From an uncultured Arenicella sp. (GTDB lineage: Bacteria > Pseudomonadota > Gammaproteobacteria > Arenicellales > Arenicellaceae), in contig CALAKU010000002.1 of assembly GCA_937922925.1 (NCBI GenBank), positions 62,001 through 126,000 on the forward strand: a stretch of 64,000 bases of DNA, given 5' to 3'. Positions 37,042 through 45,020 of this stretch are shown here, in pieces (positions within the stretch are counted from its first letter, which is position 1; the number at the start of each line of letters is the position of its first letter). The notes beneath the pieces are model-generated. The model was given only the letters and a program-made list of their open reading frames with translations. It was not told the DNA's origin and did not search any database. The position numbers and the translations under genes were made by a program.

Positions 37042-37608
37042 CTAGTCTCCGACCACACCGAGTTGAGGCGCAGATTCGTGCCCCAAAATTTGTCGCATCT
37101 TTTTGCGCGCTCTGAACAGCCGAGTCATGACAGCACTCGAGCTGATATCTAAAATGGTTGCGATTTCATCGCACGAAAATCCGCCAAGCACCTGCATTTC
37201 AAGTGGCTCGCGGTAGTCCTGCGGCAAGCGCTTCAGAGCATTACGCAAAGCAAATGCTTCGGGACGGTCGTCGTACCCCATCGTGGCATCGGCTAACGTA
37301 TCCATCTCTTCAACATCTTGGTACTGGAATTGTTTGCGCTCAAATTGACGGGCGTGTTCGCGTCTAAAGATAGTAAATAACCAACCTTTAGCTGCCTTGG
37401 CCTCGCGCAAGCTATCAAGCGACTTCCACGCACGCAAAAAGGCCTCTTGCATTACGTCTTCAGCCATGTTTTTGTCTTTACACAGCCATAACGCATACTT
37501 GTAGAGGTCTTGCGAGTGCGCCTCAATAAGGAGCGCATATTTTCGTTTTTTATCCATGATGTCATAATTGACCTGTCCTTGATCATTTTCATTGCTTGAA
37601 TCAGTCAT
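37042..37608 (-). CDS. ECF-type RNA polymerase sigma factor
   Basis: 188 residues. Region 2 is seen at about 25-90 (LYKYALWLCKDKNMAEDVMQ, AFLRAWKSL) and region 4 at about 125-180 (RLPQDYREPLEMQVLGGFSC, then SSSAVMTRLFRARKKM). No region 3, so it is an ECF (group 4) sigma. It is encoded between an alpha/beta hydrolase (8-bp overlap) and its likely anti-sigma; the signal sensed is unknown. Confidence 0.95.
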   Translation of the reverse strand: MTDSSNENDQGQVNYDIMDKKRKYALLIEAHSQDLYKYALWLCKDKNMAEDVMQEAFLRAWKSLDSLREAKAAKGWLFTIFRREHARQFERKQFQYQDVEEMDTLADATMGYDDRPEAFALRNALKRLPQDYREPLEMQVLGGFSCDEIATILDISSSAVMTRLFRARKKMRQILGHESAPQLGVVGD

Positions 37609-38407
37609 TTTTTTTCAGTTTTTTCACAAATTTGTCCAGCCTCGCCAAAACCGCATCGGCTTGCTCTATGTGCAGCCAATGGCCCGCGTCTTCAATGGCG
37701 GAGACCTCCAGCTCTTTGAATAAGCTTTTAGTCAATAAAATATCGTCTTCCTCAACATACTCGGAGTTCGCGCCATATACCAATAGGCTCGGTCTATCAA
37801 AACGACGGTTTTTAACATCGCCACTAGGAAAGCCACTAATCTGCGGCATAAATTGCGATAGCACCGGTAAATTCAATCGCCAATAAAAGGCGCCTTGACG
37901 GCCCGCTAAGCTTTGCAAAAGGAACATCCTGGTAGAGACATCGGGGATATCACTTTTTAGTAATTCGTCAGCCTCTTTACGAGATTGTAAACCAGCAAGG
38001 TCAAGAGACAGTAGTGCCTCGATGTAAGGCGCATGGCTGGACGGATACTCTTTGGGCACTATATCTAAGATAGCCAGCCCCGCTACCCTCGACGGATTCA
38101 ACAAGCTAAACAGCATCGCGGTTTTGCCGCCCATACTATGGCCACACAAAATAACGTGCTCGTAAGCCAGAGAGTCAAAGAGCGCAAGCAAATCTTCTGC
38201 GAGATCAAAGTATGTGTTCGAGCCATAATGCGGCGAGCGACCATGATTACGTTGATCGACGACCATCACGGAGTGATCTTGCGATAAGCGCTTAGCAAAC
38301 GATCGCCAATTAACGGTAGAACCAAACAAGCCCGGGATGATCACCACCGGCGGCGCGTTGGCCGCTACAGGCTGCGACTCAAATAATTGTTCAATATGAA
38401 GGCTCAT
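37601..38407 (-). CDS. YbfF-type alpha/beta hydrolase
   Basis: 268 residues. Alpha/beta hydrolase with oxyanion motif VIIPGLFGSTVNW, DQRNHGRSPH and a nucleophile elbow CGHSMGGKTAM (serine nucleophile present); the catalytic histidine is in EDAGHWLHIEQ near the C-terminus. This resembles the esterase YbfF family. Its stop overlaps the sigma factor start by 8 bp, so it is the first gene of a three-gene hydrolase-sigma-anti-sigma operon. Confidence 0.93.
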   Translation of the reverse strand: MSLHIEQLFESQPVAANAPPVVIIPGLFGSTVNWRSFAKRLSQDHSVMVVDQRNHGRSPHYGSNTYFDLAEDLLALFDSLAYEHVILCGHSMGGKTAMLFSLLNPSRVAGLAILDIVPKEYPSSHAPYIEALLSLDLAGLQSRKEADELLKSDIPDVSTRMFLLQSLAGRQGAFYWRLNLPVLSQFMPQISGFPSGDVKNRRFDRPSLLVYGANSEYVEEDDILLTKSLFKELEVSAIEDAGHWLHIEQADAVLARLDKFVKKLKKND

Positions 38408-38473
38408 AAAATGGGTTTAATGGCGTCTGTAAAAACCTCGAGATCATATCTCGCTTTGACTTAAAATTAGGAG

Positions 38474-39220
38474 ATGTTAGAGATATTACTATTAGTGGTT
38501 ACGGGCGTCGCCACCGGTTTTTTAAACACCATGGCCGGTGGCGGTTCTATGCTTTCGGTGCCAATTATGATCTTTTTGGGCGTTCCCGGAACGATTGCCA
38601 ATGGTACCAACCGAATTGCAATCTTGCCGCAGAATATCGCCGCCGTCTGGGCTTTTTATCGCAAAGGCGTGGCGAACTTTAGCTTAAGTTTGAGCCTGGC
38701 CGCGTGCACGATTCCCGGCACCTTGATCGGCGCTTGGCTGGCTACTCGAATACCAAATGACAACTTTAATGTTGTTCTGGCGGTGATTATGGTGGTGGTG
38801 CTAATTGTAATGGCCCTTCCTGATACTAAATCGGTGCAAGACAGAGCCGATGCCTCGCTTAGCCGTCAAAGAATGGTCGCCGGCCATGTCTGCATGTTGG
38901 CGATTGGTTTTTGGGGCGGATTCATTCATATTGGGGTTGGCTTTTTACTCATGCCGGTTCTGAACCGCGTAATGCAACTCGACTTAGTAACCACCAATGC
39001 GCATAAAGTGTTTATCGTATTGTGCTACACCGTTGTCGCGCTGATCGTATTCTCATCACAATTAGAGCTTATTTGGGCCTACGGCATTGCCCTTGGGGTC
39101 GGAACATGGACAGGCGCTTGGCTAGCCGCCAATATGCAAATAAAACATGGCATTGGCCCAATAAAAGTCACGCTCAATGTCGTGATCGTCGCTTTTATAA
39201 TTAAGCTCTTGTTTTTCTAG
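38474..39220 (+). CDS. TauE/SafE family permease
   Basis: 248 residues with eight predicted membrane helices. FLNTMAGGGSMLSVPIMIFLG at the N-terminus is the TauE/SafE signature (GGGS-like motif), with a related second repeat (IGFWGGFIHIGVGFLLMPVL). Family members export sulfite or related organosulfur anions, but substrates vary and none can be assigned here. AGGAG lies directly against the ATG (zero spacing), an unusual arrangement for initiation. Confidence 0.92.
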   Translation: MLEILLLVVTGVATGFLNTMAGGGSMLSVPIMIFLGVPGTIANGTNRIAILPQNIAAVWAFYRKGVANFSLSLSLAACTIPGTLIGAWLATRIPNDNFNVVLAVIMVVVLIVMALPDTKSVQDRADASLSRQRMVAGHVCMLAIGFWGGFIHIGVGFLLMPVLNRVMQLDLVTTNAHKVFIVLCYTVVALIVFSSQLELIWAYGIALGVGTWTGAWLAANMQIKHGIGPIKVTLNVVIVAFIIKLLFF

Positions 39221-39235
39221 TGTCTAATAAGCAGT

Positions 39236-39306
39236 ACCTAGGATAGTAATACCAAGGATAGTAGTCAGTGGCACCTAGGATAACCTAGGATAATAGTTCT
39301 AGGATT
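39236..39306. repeat. Repeats of CCTAGGATA between convergent genes
   Basis: CCTAGGATA or a close variant occurs five to six times with spacings of 9-25 bp between the TauE gene and cinA. No stable terminator-like hairpin is evident; it is one of the local repeat arrays. Confidence 0.7.
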
Positions 39307-40579
39307 TTTTACGCTTTAGCTCGGCGAAATAATCAACCGAGGTAGGCAAACCCATGACCTCTCGACGGAGTAAGTCCATTGCGATAGCCGTTGCCGTTCG
39401 TTGAAAGGCTAAGCGCGGCATGGGTAGGAAAAAACGCCGTGCACTCGGCGATTCAAGGCTTCCCCACGCCATCCAAACCGTCCCCACCGGTTTGTCAGGG
39501 CTGCCACCTTTTGGCCCGGCGATACCAGATATGGCCAAACCGACATCGGCTTGCGTTCGCTGCAAAGCGCCGTTTAGCATTTCTCTGACGGTGGCTTCGC
39601 TGACCGCACCATGATCATTTAGTGTGTCTTCGCTCACGCCAAGTAGTGATTTTTTCATTGCATTGGAATAAACCACAAAGCCACCATCAAAAACGTCGGA
39701 AGCGCCAGATTCACTGGTAACGCCAGCCGCAATTGCGCCACCTGTGCAGGATTCGGCCGTCACGAGGCGTTTATTGGCGGCCAGCAATGCGCGATTTAAA
39801 GCCTGTGATAGACGAGTATTGTCTTTACCAATTACATAATCGGAGAACAAAGACGCAACCTTCGCCGACCACCGCTGATTCAAGGCGTCAAACTCTTCGC
39901 CAAGTGTTCTAAGCTTGACTTCGATTACTGGCATTTGCACTCGAAACCCAAGTTCAACCTCGTTTGGCCAATCAGGAAACTGTTTATCGATAATGTCTTG
40001 CAGACCCGACTCGGTAATACCAAAAAGCCGCAGCCGCGTGATCATTCCCTTATCACTTAGGTTCCCGTGATTACGAATCAGTGGCAACAGCTGTTCCTGC
40101 ACCATTCGTTTTAACTCGCTAGGCACGCCTGGCGTGCACATCACCAGACACTTGCCATGCAGACAATGAAAGCCGACTGCGGAACCCACGGGATTCTCAA
40201 TAATCTCGCAACCTTGTGGCAACTGGGCTTGAGTCAAATTCGATTGCGTAATGGTAAACCCGCGTTGCTCGGCCCATTGCTCTAGGTGCGCCAATGCCTT
40301 TGGATGCTGTTCCAACGGGGTTTGCATCGCCTCAGCCAAAGCTTGAGCGGTCAAATCATCTTGCGTTGGGCCTAGGCCCCCATTAATGATGAGCACATCG
40401 GATTCGCGGGCCAAACCATTAATCGCATCAATTAAAAGACGTTTATCATCGCCAACCACCAACTTCTTAAATGGCATTACGCCTAGGTCTTTCAATGCCT
40501 GTGAAAGCAGCGACGAATTACTATCAACGGTATCTCCCGACATGAGTTCATTGCCGGTGAGTAAGTAGCTTATTTTCAT
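39299..40579 (-). CDS. cinA: CinA/PncC competence-damage protein (NMN deamidase type)
   Basis: 426 residues: N-terminal MoaB/Mog-like domain (about 1-170, INGGLGPTQDDLTAQALA), a short linker, and a C-terminal CinA domain (about 255-415, TAESCTGGAIAAGVTSESGA, GIAGPKGGSPDKPVGTVWMAW). The CinA domain in such proteins deamidates nicotinamide mononucleotide in the pyridine nucleotide cycle; the N-terminal part in full-length forms acts as an ADP-ribose pyrophosphatase in some species. No recA neighbour. Confidence 0.95.
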   Translation of the reverse strand: MKISYLLTGNELMSGDTVDSNSSLLSQALKDLGVMPFKKLVVGDDKRLLIDAINGLARESDVLIINGGLGPTQDDLTAQALAEAMQTPLEQHPKALAHLEQWAEQRGFTITQSNLTQAQLPQGCEIIENPVGSAVGFHCLHGKCLVMCTPGVPSELKRMVQEQLLPLIRNHGNLSDKGMITRLRLFGITESGLQDIIDKQFPDWPNEVELGFRVQMPVIEVKLRTLGEEFDALNQRWSAKVASLFSDYVIGKDNTRLSQALNRALLAANKRLVTAESCTGGAIAAGVTSESGASDVFDGGFVVYSNAMKKSLLGVSEDTLNDHGAVSEATVREMLNGALQRTQADVGLAISGIAGPKGGSPDKPVGTVWMAWGSLESPSARRFFLPMPRLAFQRTATAIAMDLLRREVMGLPTSVDYFAELKRKKS

Positions 40580-40670
40580 AATGCGGCCTGCCCTAGAAGG
40601 TTTGGGCGTATCAAATTAAGAAATTGGTAAACCAAGAAACAAGTATAGACGATTTACCCGTTTTCCTTAT

Positions 40671-40718
40671 TTGTTGGGCTTAGTTGTTAGGGCTTGGGTT
40701 GGTTAGGCTTGCTTGGCG
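40671..40718. repeat. Imperfect repeats of a G/T-rich unit upstream of cinA
   Basis: TTGTTGGGCTTAG, TTGTTAGGGCTTGGG, TTGGTTAGGCTTGCTTGG: a degenerate unit of about 14 bp in the gap between the SGNH gene and cinA. Confidence 0.5.
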
Positions 40719-40736
40719 AAACTCAGGTTACGGCCT

Positions 40737-41609
40737 CTAATCATCGTCAAGTAAAAGAAGGATAATAGGCGCAACTTGAAAATCAGATCTCACCGGCACA
40801 GCGGAAATTTGCCCTTGAAGGAAATCGCTAAACCAAGTTTCAGCGATGACTAAATAACCTGGATCGGTAGGATGCAGTTGATCGGGGTCTAACAAGCTTA
40901 AGAACCCGCCCGGCTCATTGATAAAACGCGCGTGTAAATCCACTTTGTCGGCATTTCTATTGGCTATAGCGGAATTAATCGCAGCATTGTATTCAGCCAG
41001 ATTTTGCGACTGACCTTGGCTGACGCCCGGCGCTCGCGGGATTAAGGTCGACACAATAGGTACGTAATTTTGGCTTCGAGCGATATCGATCATGACTTCA
41101 ATATTCGCGCGTGTTACATCCGACGATATTCCAAAATTAAAGTCATTGGTGCCATACAAAATCAGGGCAAACTTTTGTTGCGCTGCGATAGTGCTTGCTG
41201 CGGAACTAAGATCACCGCTCATACGCTGCACTCCGGCCATTGAGCTAGACCCACCATTACCCCAGTTTTGCACGATGGCATTGGCTTGCATCTCATTGCT
41301 ATCGCGAATAGTCGAATCGCCCTCAACAACTCGACACTCGTCTGGCGGGCCATCGTCTCGGTCTTCTTGCTTGTTTAAAATATTGGCTAAGTAAATCGCC
41401 GGGCACCCCCGATCGGTGCGACCATTGCCAACACTGTCACTAAAACGATTACTGAGGTTTCCGTTAAACCCATGACTAATGCTATCGCCGAACAGCACTA
41501 CTAGCGATAAATCGGCTTCCTGCGATTGAGCTGTCATTGTAGTCGCCACGCAAGCGATAAGCGCCAAAACCAGTGTGAGTGCTTTTGTTTGCCTAGCCAA
41601 GAAATTCAT
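40737..41609 (-). CDS. Secreted SGNH/GDSL hydrolase (copy 3)
   Basis: 290 residues. A signal peptide (about 1-30, LVLALIACVATTMTAQSQ) indicates export. SGNH blocks: LFGDSISHGFNG with catalytic S43, block II N/G at NWGNGGSS, block III GTND at 153-156, and block V D243 and H246 in DPDQLHPTDPGY. It ends VAPIILLLLDDD, a hydrophobic-acidic tail shared in pattern with the two other SGNH proteins nearby. Substrate unknown; likely a lipase/esterase or deacetylase. The start ATG overlaps the stop of the propeller gene upstream by one base. Confidence 0.92.
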   Translation of the reverse strand: MNFLARQTKALTLVLALIACVATTMTAQSQEADLSLVVLFGDSISHGFNGNLSNRFSDSVGNGRTDRGCPAIYLANILNKQEDRDDGPPDECRVVEGDSTIRDSNEMQANAIVQNWGNGGSSSMAGVQRMSGDLSSAASTIAAQQKFALILYGTNDFNFGISSDVTRANIEVMIDIARSQNYVPIVSTLIPRAPGVSQGQSQNLAEYNAAINSAIANRNADKVDLHARFINEPGGFLSLLDPDQLHPTDPGYLVIAETWFSDFLQGQISAVPVRSDFQVAPIILLLLDDD

Positions 41610-42463
41610 TAGCGTTCATTCAATCTTATAGATTGCGACAATTCATTGTTTGGGAAAAATAGAGTAACTGGTAAATCATCAGGCGCAAAGTTCGGTAGCG
41701 TGATGTCGCCAAGCGTTAATTCAGCGCTCTCTGAGATTGTTGATTCAAAAATATTTGGCGCTTGGTCTGCACTAGTTGGCAAAGAGGAGACATCAGTTGC
41801 TATAAAAGGCGCTTTTGATATTTCTAGAGTAGCGAAATCTAATTGCCTGGAAACTGTTTCGTAACGCAAGGCTTGTTTATTAAGTTGCTGCCACGATACG
41901 CGGGCTTGGGTTTGAGAGATAAGGTCTACTTGCGGCCTGAAATCGGGCACCTCATTGGGCGTATTAACGCGGCTGATATCTGACCAACCCGCCCCTTCAG
42001 ATTGGTTCATCATTATCACGTCGGTCTTGCCACTCAAGGACGAATCCCAAAATAACCACGCTCCATAGAGCCGTGAGTAAACAATAACTGGGTTCATATT
42101 AGAACCACCTTGATCAAATAAACTGCGCGCTTTCGACCAAGTAGACGTGCGTAAATCAAAGAAGGCACTTTTTAAATCGACTCTGCCCGAATCCCGCTCA
42201 CTCCAAACCGCTGCAATGGTGTATTGATTTAACTTGCCAAGAGTCGAGGTTGCAATCGCGTGGTCTGTTTCAACGATCACCTCGGGCTCTTGCCACTGAT
42301 CATCGATCAAAATAGATACCATTACTCGATTCAAACCAGACGTTTGCTGCTTCCAAGTTAACATGGCTTGCGGCCCAGACTGAGCGATTACCTTGCCAGC
42401 CAGCCCCATTGTTGCAAACAACAAGATGCTATAAAGGAATCCTTGTCTCACAGAACGCATCAT
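41609..42463 (-). CDS. Secreted predicted beta-propeller protein (copy B)
   Basis: 284 residues with a signal peptide (about 1-30). The body shows repeated W/F-rich strands with Asp-box-like and W(S/K)xA motifs (AAVWSERDSGRVDLKSAFFD, STWSKARSLFDQGGSNMNP) suggesting a six- or seven-bladed sialidase-like propeller; no catalytic motif is identifiable. It ends with the block LGDITLPNF, APDD, FFPNNELSQSIRL. Homologous to the product at 43527-44306. Function unknown; pairing with the next SGNH gene suggests a shared task, e.g. substrate or surface binding. Confidence 0.85.
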   Translation of the reverse strand: MMRSVRQGFLYSILLFATMGLAGKVIAQSGPQAMLTWKQQTSGLNRVMVSILIDDQWQEPEVIVETDHAIATSTLGKLNQYTIAAVWSERDSGRVDLKSAFFDLRTSTWSKARSLFDQGGSNMNPVIVYSRLYGAWLFWDSSLSGKTDVIMMNQSEGAGWSDISRVNTPNEVPDFRPQVDLISQTQARVSWQQLNKQALRYETVSRQLDFATLEISKAPFIATDVSSLPTSADQAPNIFESTISESAELTLGDITLPNFAPDDLPVTLFFPNNELSQSIRLNER

Positions 42464-42488
42464 CGGAAATGGTTACTCTATTGGTCTT

Positions 42489-43523
42489 CTAGTCTTCGTT
42501 AAGCAGAAAATTGATCACCGGCACCAACACTGTGTCAGCCGACAAAGAGCCAGTCACTGGCACGGCGTCGCGCAAAAACAAATCAAACCAACGTTCAGCC
42601 AAAAACAAATAACCTTGGTCGGTCGGATGAATCCTCAACCGATTTCCGGAATTGGTGGTCTCCAACCGCATAAGCTGAGGCCAACCGCCAGGAAAGTTAA
42701 CAAACTCGGCGAACAAGTCCACCATAACGAGTTGTGGATCAGCCGCCGCAAGCTGGCGAATTTGATCGTTTATTGTAAACACTCGTGAATCGATCACGTT
42801 ACTGGCGTCGCTACGCGGCAGAATGGTAGTGATAATCGGTTGAAAACCGGCGCGCGAGCGCGTGAGGCGCACAATCTCTTGCAAATTAAAGCGAGTCGTT
42901 GAGGTTCCGATTCCGTTGTTGATGTCATTGGTTCCGTAATTGATCAAGGAAAACCGACGAGTGGCGTCAGGAAATTGATTTCTCGACTGAGTCAAATTTG
43001 CGACAACGCGGCTGACTCCATTGGATGAATCTGAACTGGTCACGCCCCAATTAACAACAACGGCATCACGAATCTCGCGGCTACGCGCATTGGCATCAAG
43101 CACCGGAGAATTTAGATTAGCGGTTGGGCATTCTTGACCGGCTTGGCGCTCTGTTTCGTTGCGGAGCATGTGCCCAAGATAAATATCAGGGCAGCCCAAA
43201 TTAGTATTACCATTACCGTTAAGAGGGCCTGGGACACCGATTTGGAAGCCAACACTGATGCTGTCACCATAGAGCGCAATCAGAGCGCCTGCATCAGCCT
43301 CTGTGGATTGTTGTGCTAAAGATGTAGATGAATAGGAAAGTAGGCAAAGAAACGTAAAGCCTTTAGCCAGTAAAGAGCCTTTAGCCAATGAAGAGCCCTT
43401 AGCTAATGAAGAGCCCTTAGCCAATGAAGAGCCCTTAGCCAATAAAAAGTCTTTAGCTGACAAAAGGCAAAAGCCATTGGCTAGCACCTTTTTAAACCTC
43501 TGCTTGTTATAAGAAGCGAACAT
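42489..43523 (-). CDS. Secreted SGNH/GDSL hydrolase (copy 2) with repeat-expanded signal peptide
   Basis: 344 residues. The signal peptide is unusual: a basic head (MFASYNKQRFKKVLANG) is followed by five copies of the six-residue unit (S/L)LAKGS (about 27-56) before the hydrophobic core FTFLCLLSYSSTSLAQ. SGNH blocks: YGDSISVGF with S88, NWGVTSSDSS (block II), YGTNDINNG (block III), HPTDQGY with the catalytic H (block V). The C-terminus is LVPVINFLLNED. Otherwise like the other two SGNH copies; substrate unknown. Confidence 0.9.
   Translation of the reverse strand: MFASYNKQRFKKVLANGFCLLSAKDFLLAKGSSLAKGSSLAKGSSLAKGSLLAKGFTFLCLLSYSSTSLAQQSTEADAGALIALYGDSISVGFQIGVPGPLNGNGNTNLGCPDIYLGHMLRNETERQAGQECPTANLNSPVLDANARSREIRDAVVVNWGVTSSDSSNGVSRVVANLTQSRNQFPDATRRFSLINYGTNDINNGIGTSTTRFNLQEIVRLTRSRAGFQPIITTILPRSDASNVIDSRVFTINDQIRQLAAADPQLVMVDLFAEFVNFPGGWPQLMRLETTNSGNRLRIHPTDQGYLFLAERWFDLFLRDAVPVTGSLSADTVLVPVINFLLNED
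43359..43448. repeat. In-frame 18-bp tandem repeat in an SGNH gene
   Basis: On the plus strand TTAGCCAATGAAGAGCCC (and TTAGCTAATGAAGAGCCC, TTTAGCCAGTAAAGAGCC) repeats about five times with few differences. Codons stay in frame, adding Lys/Ser/Gly-rich LAKGS(S) copies to the N-region of the signal peptide. Confidence 0.85.
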
Positions 43524-43526
43524 GCT

Positions 43527-44306
43527 CTAGTCTAAGCGTATCGCTTGTGCAGCTTGATTAGTGGGAAACAGCAGTGAGACAGCTGAATCGCGCGGTAAAT
43601 AGTCGGGCAAGGTTATATCCTCTAACTTCATATCTGCTTTGGCTTTGCTTAACCATTGCGAGTCAGCTGGCTCGGTGGCAATCACTTTTCGCGCCTCGAT
43701 ATACTGCCCAGACAGAAAATCATAGGTTTGCCAACGCACCAAAATATCCCCAAACTCGTCAAGCTCAGCAACGGGCCGATAGTCGGGAACCTCGTTAGGA
43801 TCATTGAGCTGAACTTTCTCAGACCACTGGTTCTCATCAAGGCGGCGCGTCTTATAGAAAACGTCGTCTAAACCACCATCGTTACCCGACCAAAACATCC
43901 ACAATGTGCCTCGCCCGTCATTAACTAAATTGGGGTTTAGATTCTCAACGCCATCTTCAATCAAGGGCTCGGCCTTACTCCATTTGCCGCTGTTACCATT
44001 TCTAGATGACTGGTATATCTGTGATTTGCCCTTGTCGAATTCGCTCCAAACAGCCAATGTTGTTGATGTCGAGAGCTTGACCAAGGTCGGTGTAACAATT
44101 TGATTCTCAGAACGGTAAATTATTTCTGGTTCGCTCCAAATCGCATCAGAGCCTTTACCAGATAATGAGGTCGACACCAAGTTATGTTCGCCATTAAAGG
44201 CTGACCAAATCAAAACAGCTTGGGTCTCTTGTGCATAAGCCAAGGTTGAAACCAAGCTTACGTTTAGCGAGATACTCAGCAAGAAAAAAAAGCGTAGAGG
44301 CTGCAT
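43527..44306 (-). CDS. Secreted predicted beta-propeller protein (copy A)
   Basis: 259 residues from ATG 44306, which begins a proper signal peptide (MQPLRFFFLLSISLNVSLVS, then TLAYA). An open frame extends further upstream to 44420 but would overlap hflD without a signal sequence. The body has Asp-box-like repeats (AVWSEFDKGKSQIYQSSRNG, LWMFWSGNDGGLDDVFYKTR) and the NDPNEVPDYRPVAELD block shared with copy B (NTPNEVPDFRPQVDL). C-terminal block KLEDITLPDYLPRD, SLLFPTNQAAQAIRL. Four bp before the SGNH copy 2 gene. Function unknown. Confidence 0.85.
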   Translation of the reverse strand: MQPLRFFFLLSISLNVSLVSTLAYAQETQAVLIWSAFNGEHNLVSTSLSGKGSDAIWSEPEIIYRSENQIVTPTLVKLSTSTTLAVWSEFDKGKSQIYQSSRNGNSGKWSKAEPLIEDGVENLNPNLVNDGRGTLWMFWSGNDGGLDDVFYKTRRLDENQWSEKVQLNDPNEVPDYRPVAELDEFGDILVRWQTYDFLSGQYIEARKVIATEPADSQWLSKAKADMKLEDITLPDYLPRDSAVSLLFPTNQAAQAIRLD

Positions 44307-44329
44307 ATAAATGATGTCTGGCTGGTTAT

Positions 44330-44932
44330 TTAAACGTTTGCGCTTAAGGATTTGGCGGCATTTTGCATACGCGTTCGCTCCCAGATCAAACGAAAACGGT
44401 TGCCGCCTTTTTGCTGCCACAAAACGGCTGATCGGATACCCGCAAGCAGCATCCCTCGGATTCGATCGGGCACTCCGTCAGTTTGCAGGTGAACTTCTTC
44501 GCCTTGAACAATAATTCGCGGCGACAGTGGGCTGATAAACCTCTGATAAAGCTCAGAACATGCAGTGACAAAATCGTCTTCAGACACGCCAGATAAACGC
44601 TCTACTTCCTGAGCAAATTCAGCGAAGGTGTGTTGGTCTCGATACAGATTGGCCTGCAGTCGTAACAAACCATTTGCGTAGTTCAAGACTTCCAAATGCT
44701 GACTGGCAGTATTAACCAAAGCACCTGTGGCAATGGTTTCTAGGCCTGAACTCAATTCGCTTAAGCCTCCGTAAACCGAAGGAGTATTGACCGCATCTAA
44801 TACCGAAATAGATTTCAGTAAAGCGAGTTCTTCGCGCTCAATACAGGCGCCCGAACGCGCCAGCGACTGAACCGATGAGCACGCTTGTAGGATTGCCGCC
44901 AAGGCAATAGTTCTCTCGTCAAGCAGATTCAT
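44330..44932 (-). CDS. hflD: HflD-like protein (high-frequency lysogenisation regulator homologue)
   Basis: 200 residues from ATG 44932 (the frame is open to 44938 but only TTG lies there). The all-helical sequence with RTIALAAILQACSSVQSLAR, YGGLSELSSGLETIATG and AGIRSAVLWQQKGGNRFRLI is characteristic of HflD, a peripheral inner-membrane protein in gammaproteobacteria; in E. coli it binds lambda CII, and a general role in the cell is unclear. Usually hflD sits between mnmA and purB; here it is within a run of SGNH genes, an unusual location. Confidence 0.9.
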   Translation of the reverse strand: MNLLDERTIALAAILQACSSVQSLARSGACIEREELALLKSISVLDAVNTPSVYGGLSELSSGLETIATGALVNTASQHLEVLNYANGLLRLQANLYRDQHTFAEFAQEVERLSGVSEDDFVTACSELYQRFISPLSPRIIVQGEEVHLQTDGVPDRIRGMLLAGIRSAVLWQQKGGNRFRLIWERTRMQNAAKSLSANV

Positions 44933-45020
44933 TTTCAAGTCGTCAGCGTTTTACCAATTTACAACTGATTTAGACAAGAGCGTAGCAATGCGCATCAGCA
45001 GTGGACAATCGAACACTAAC

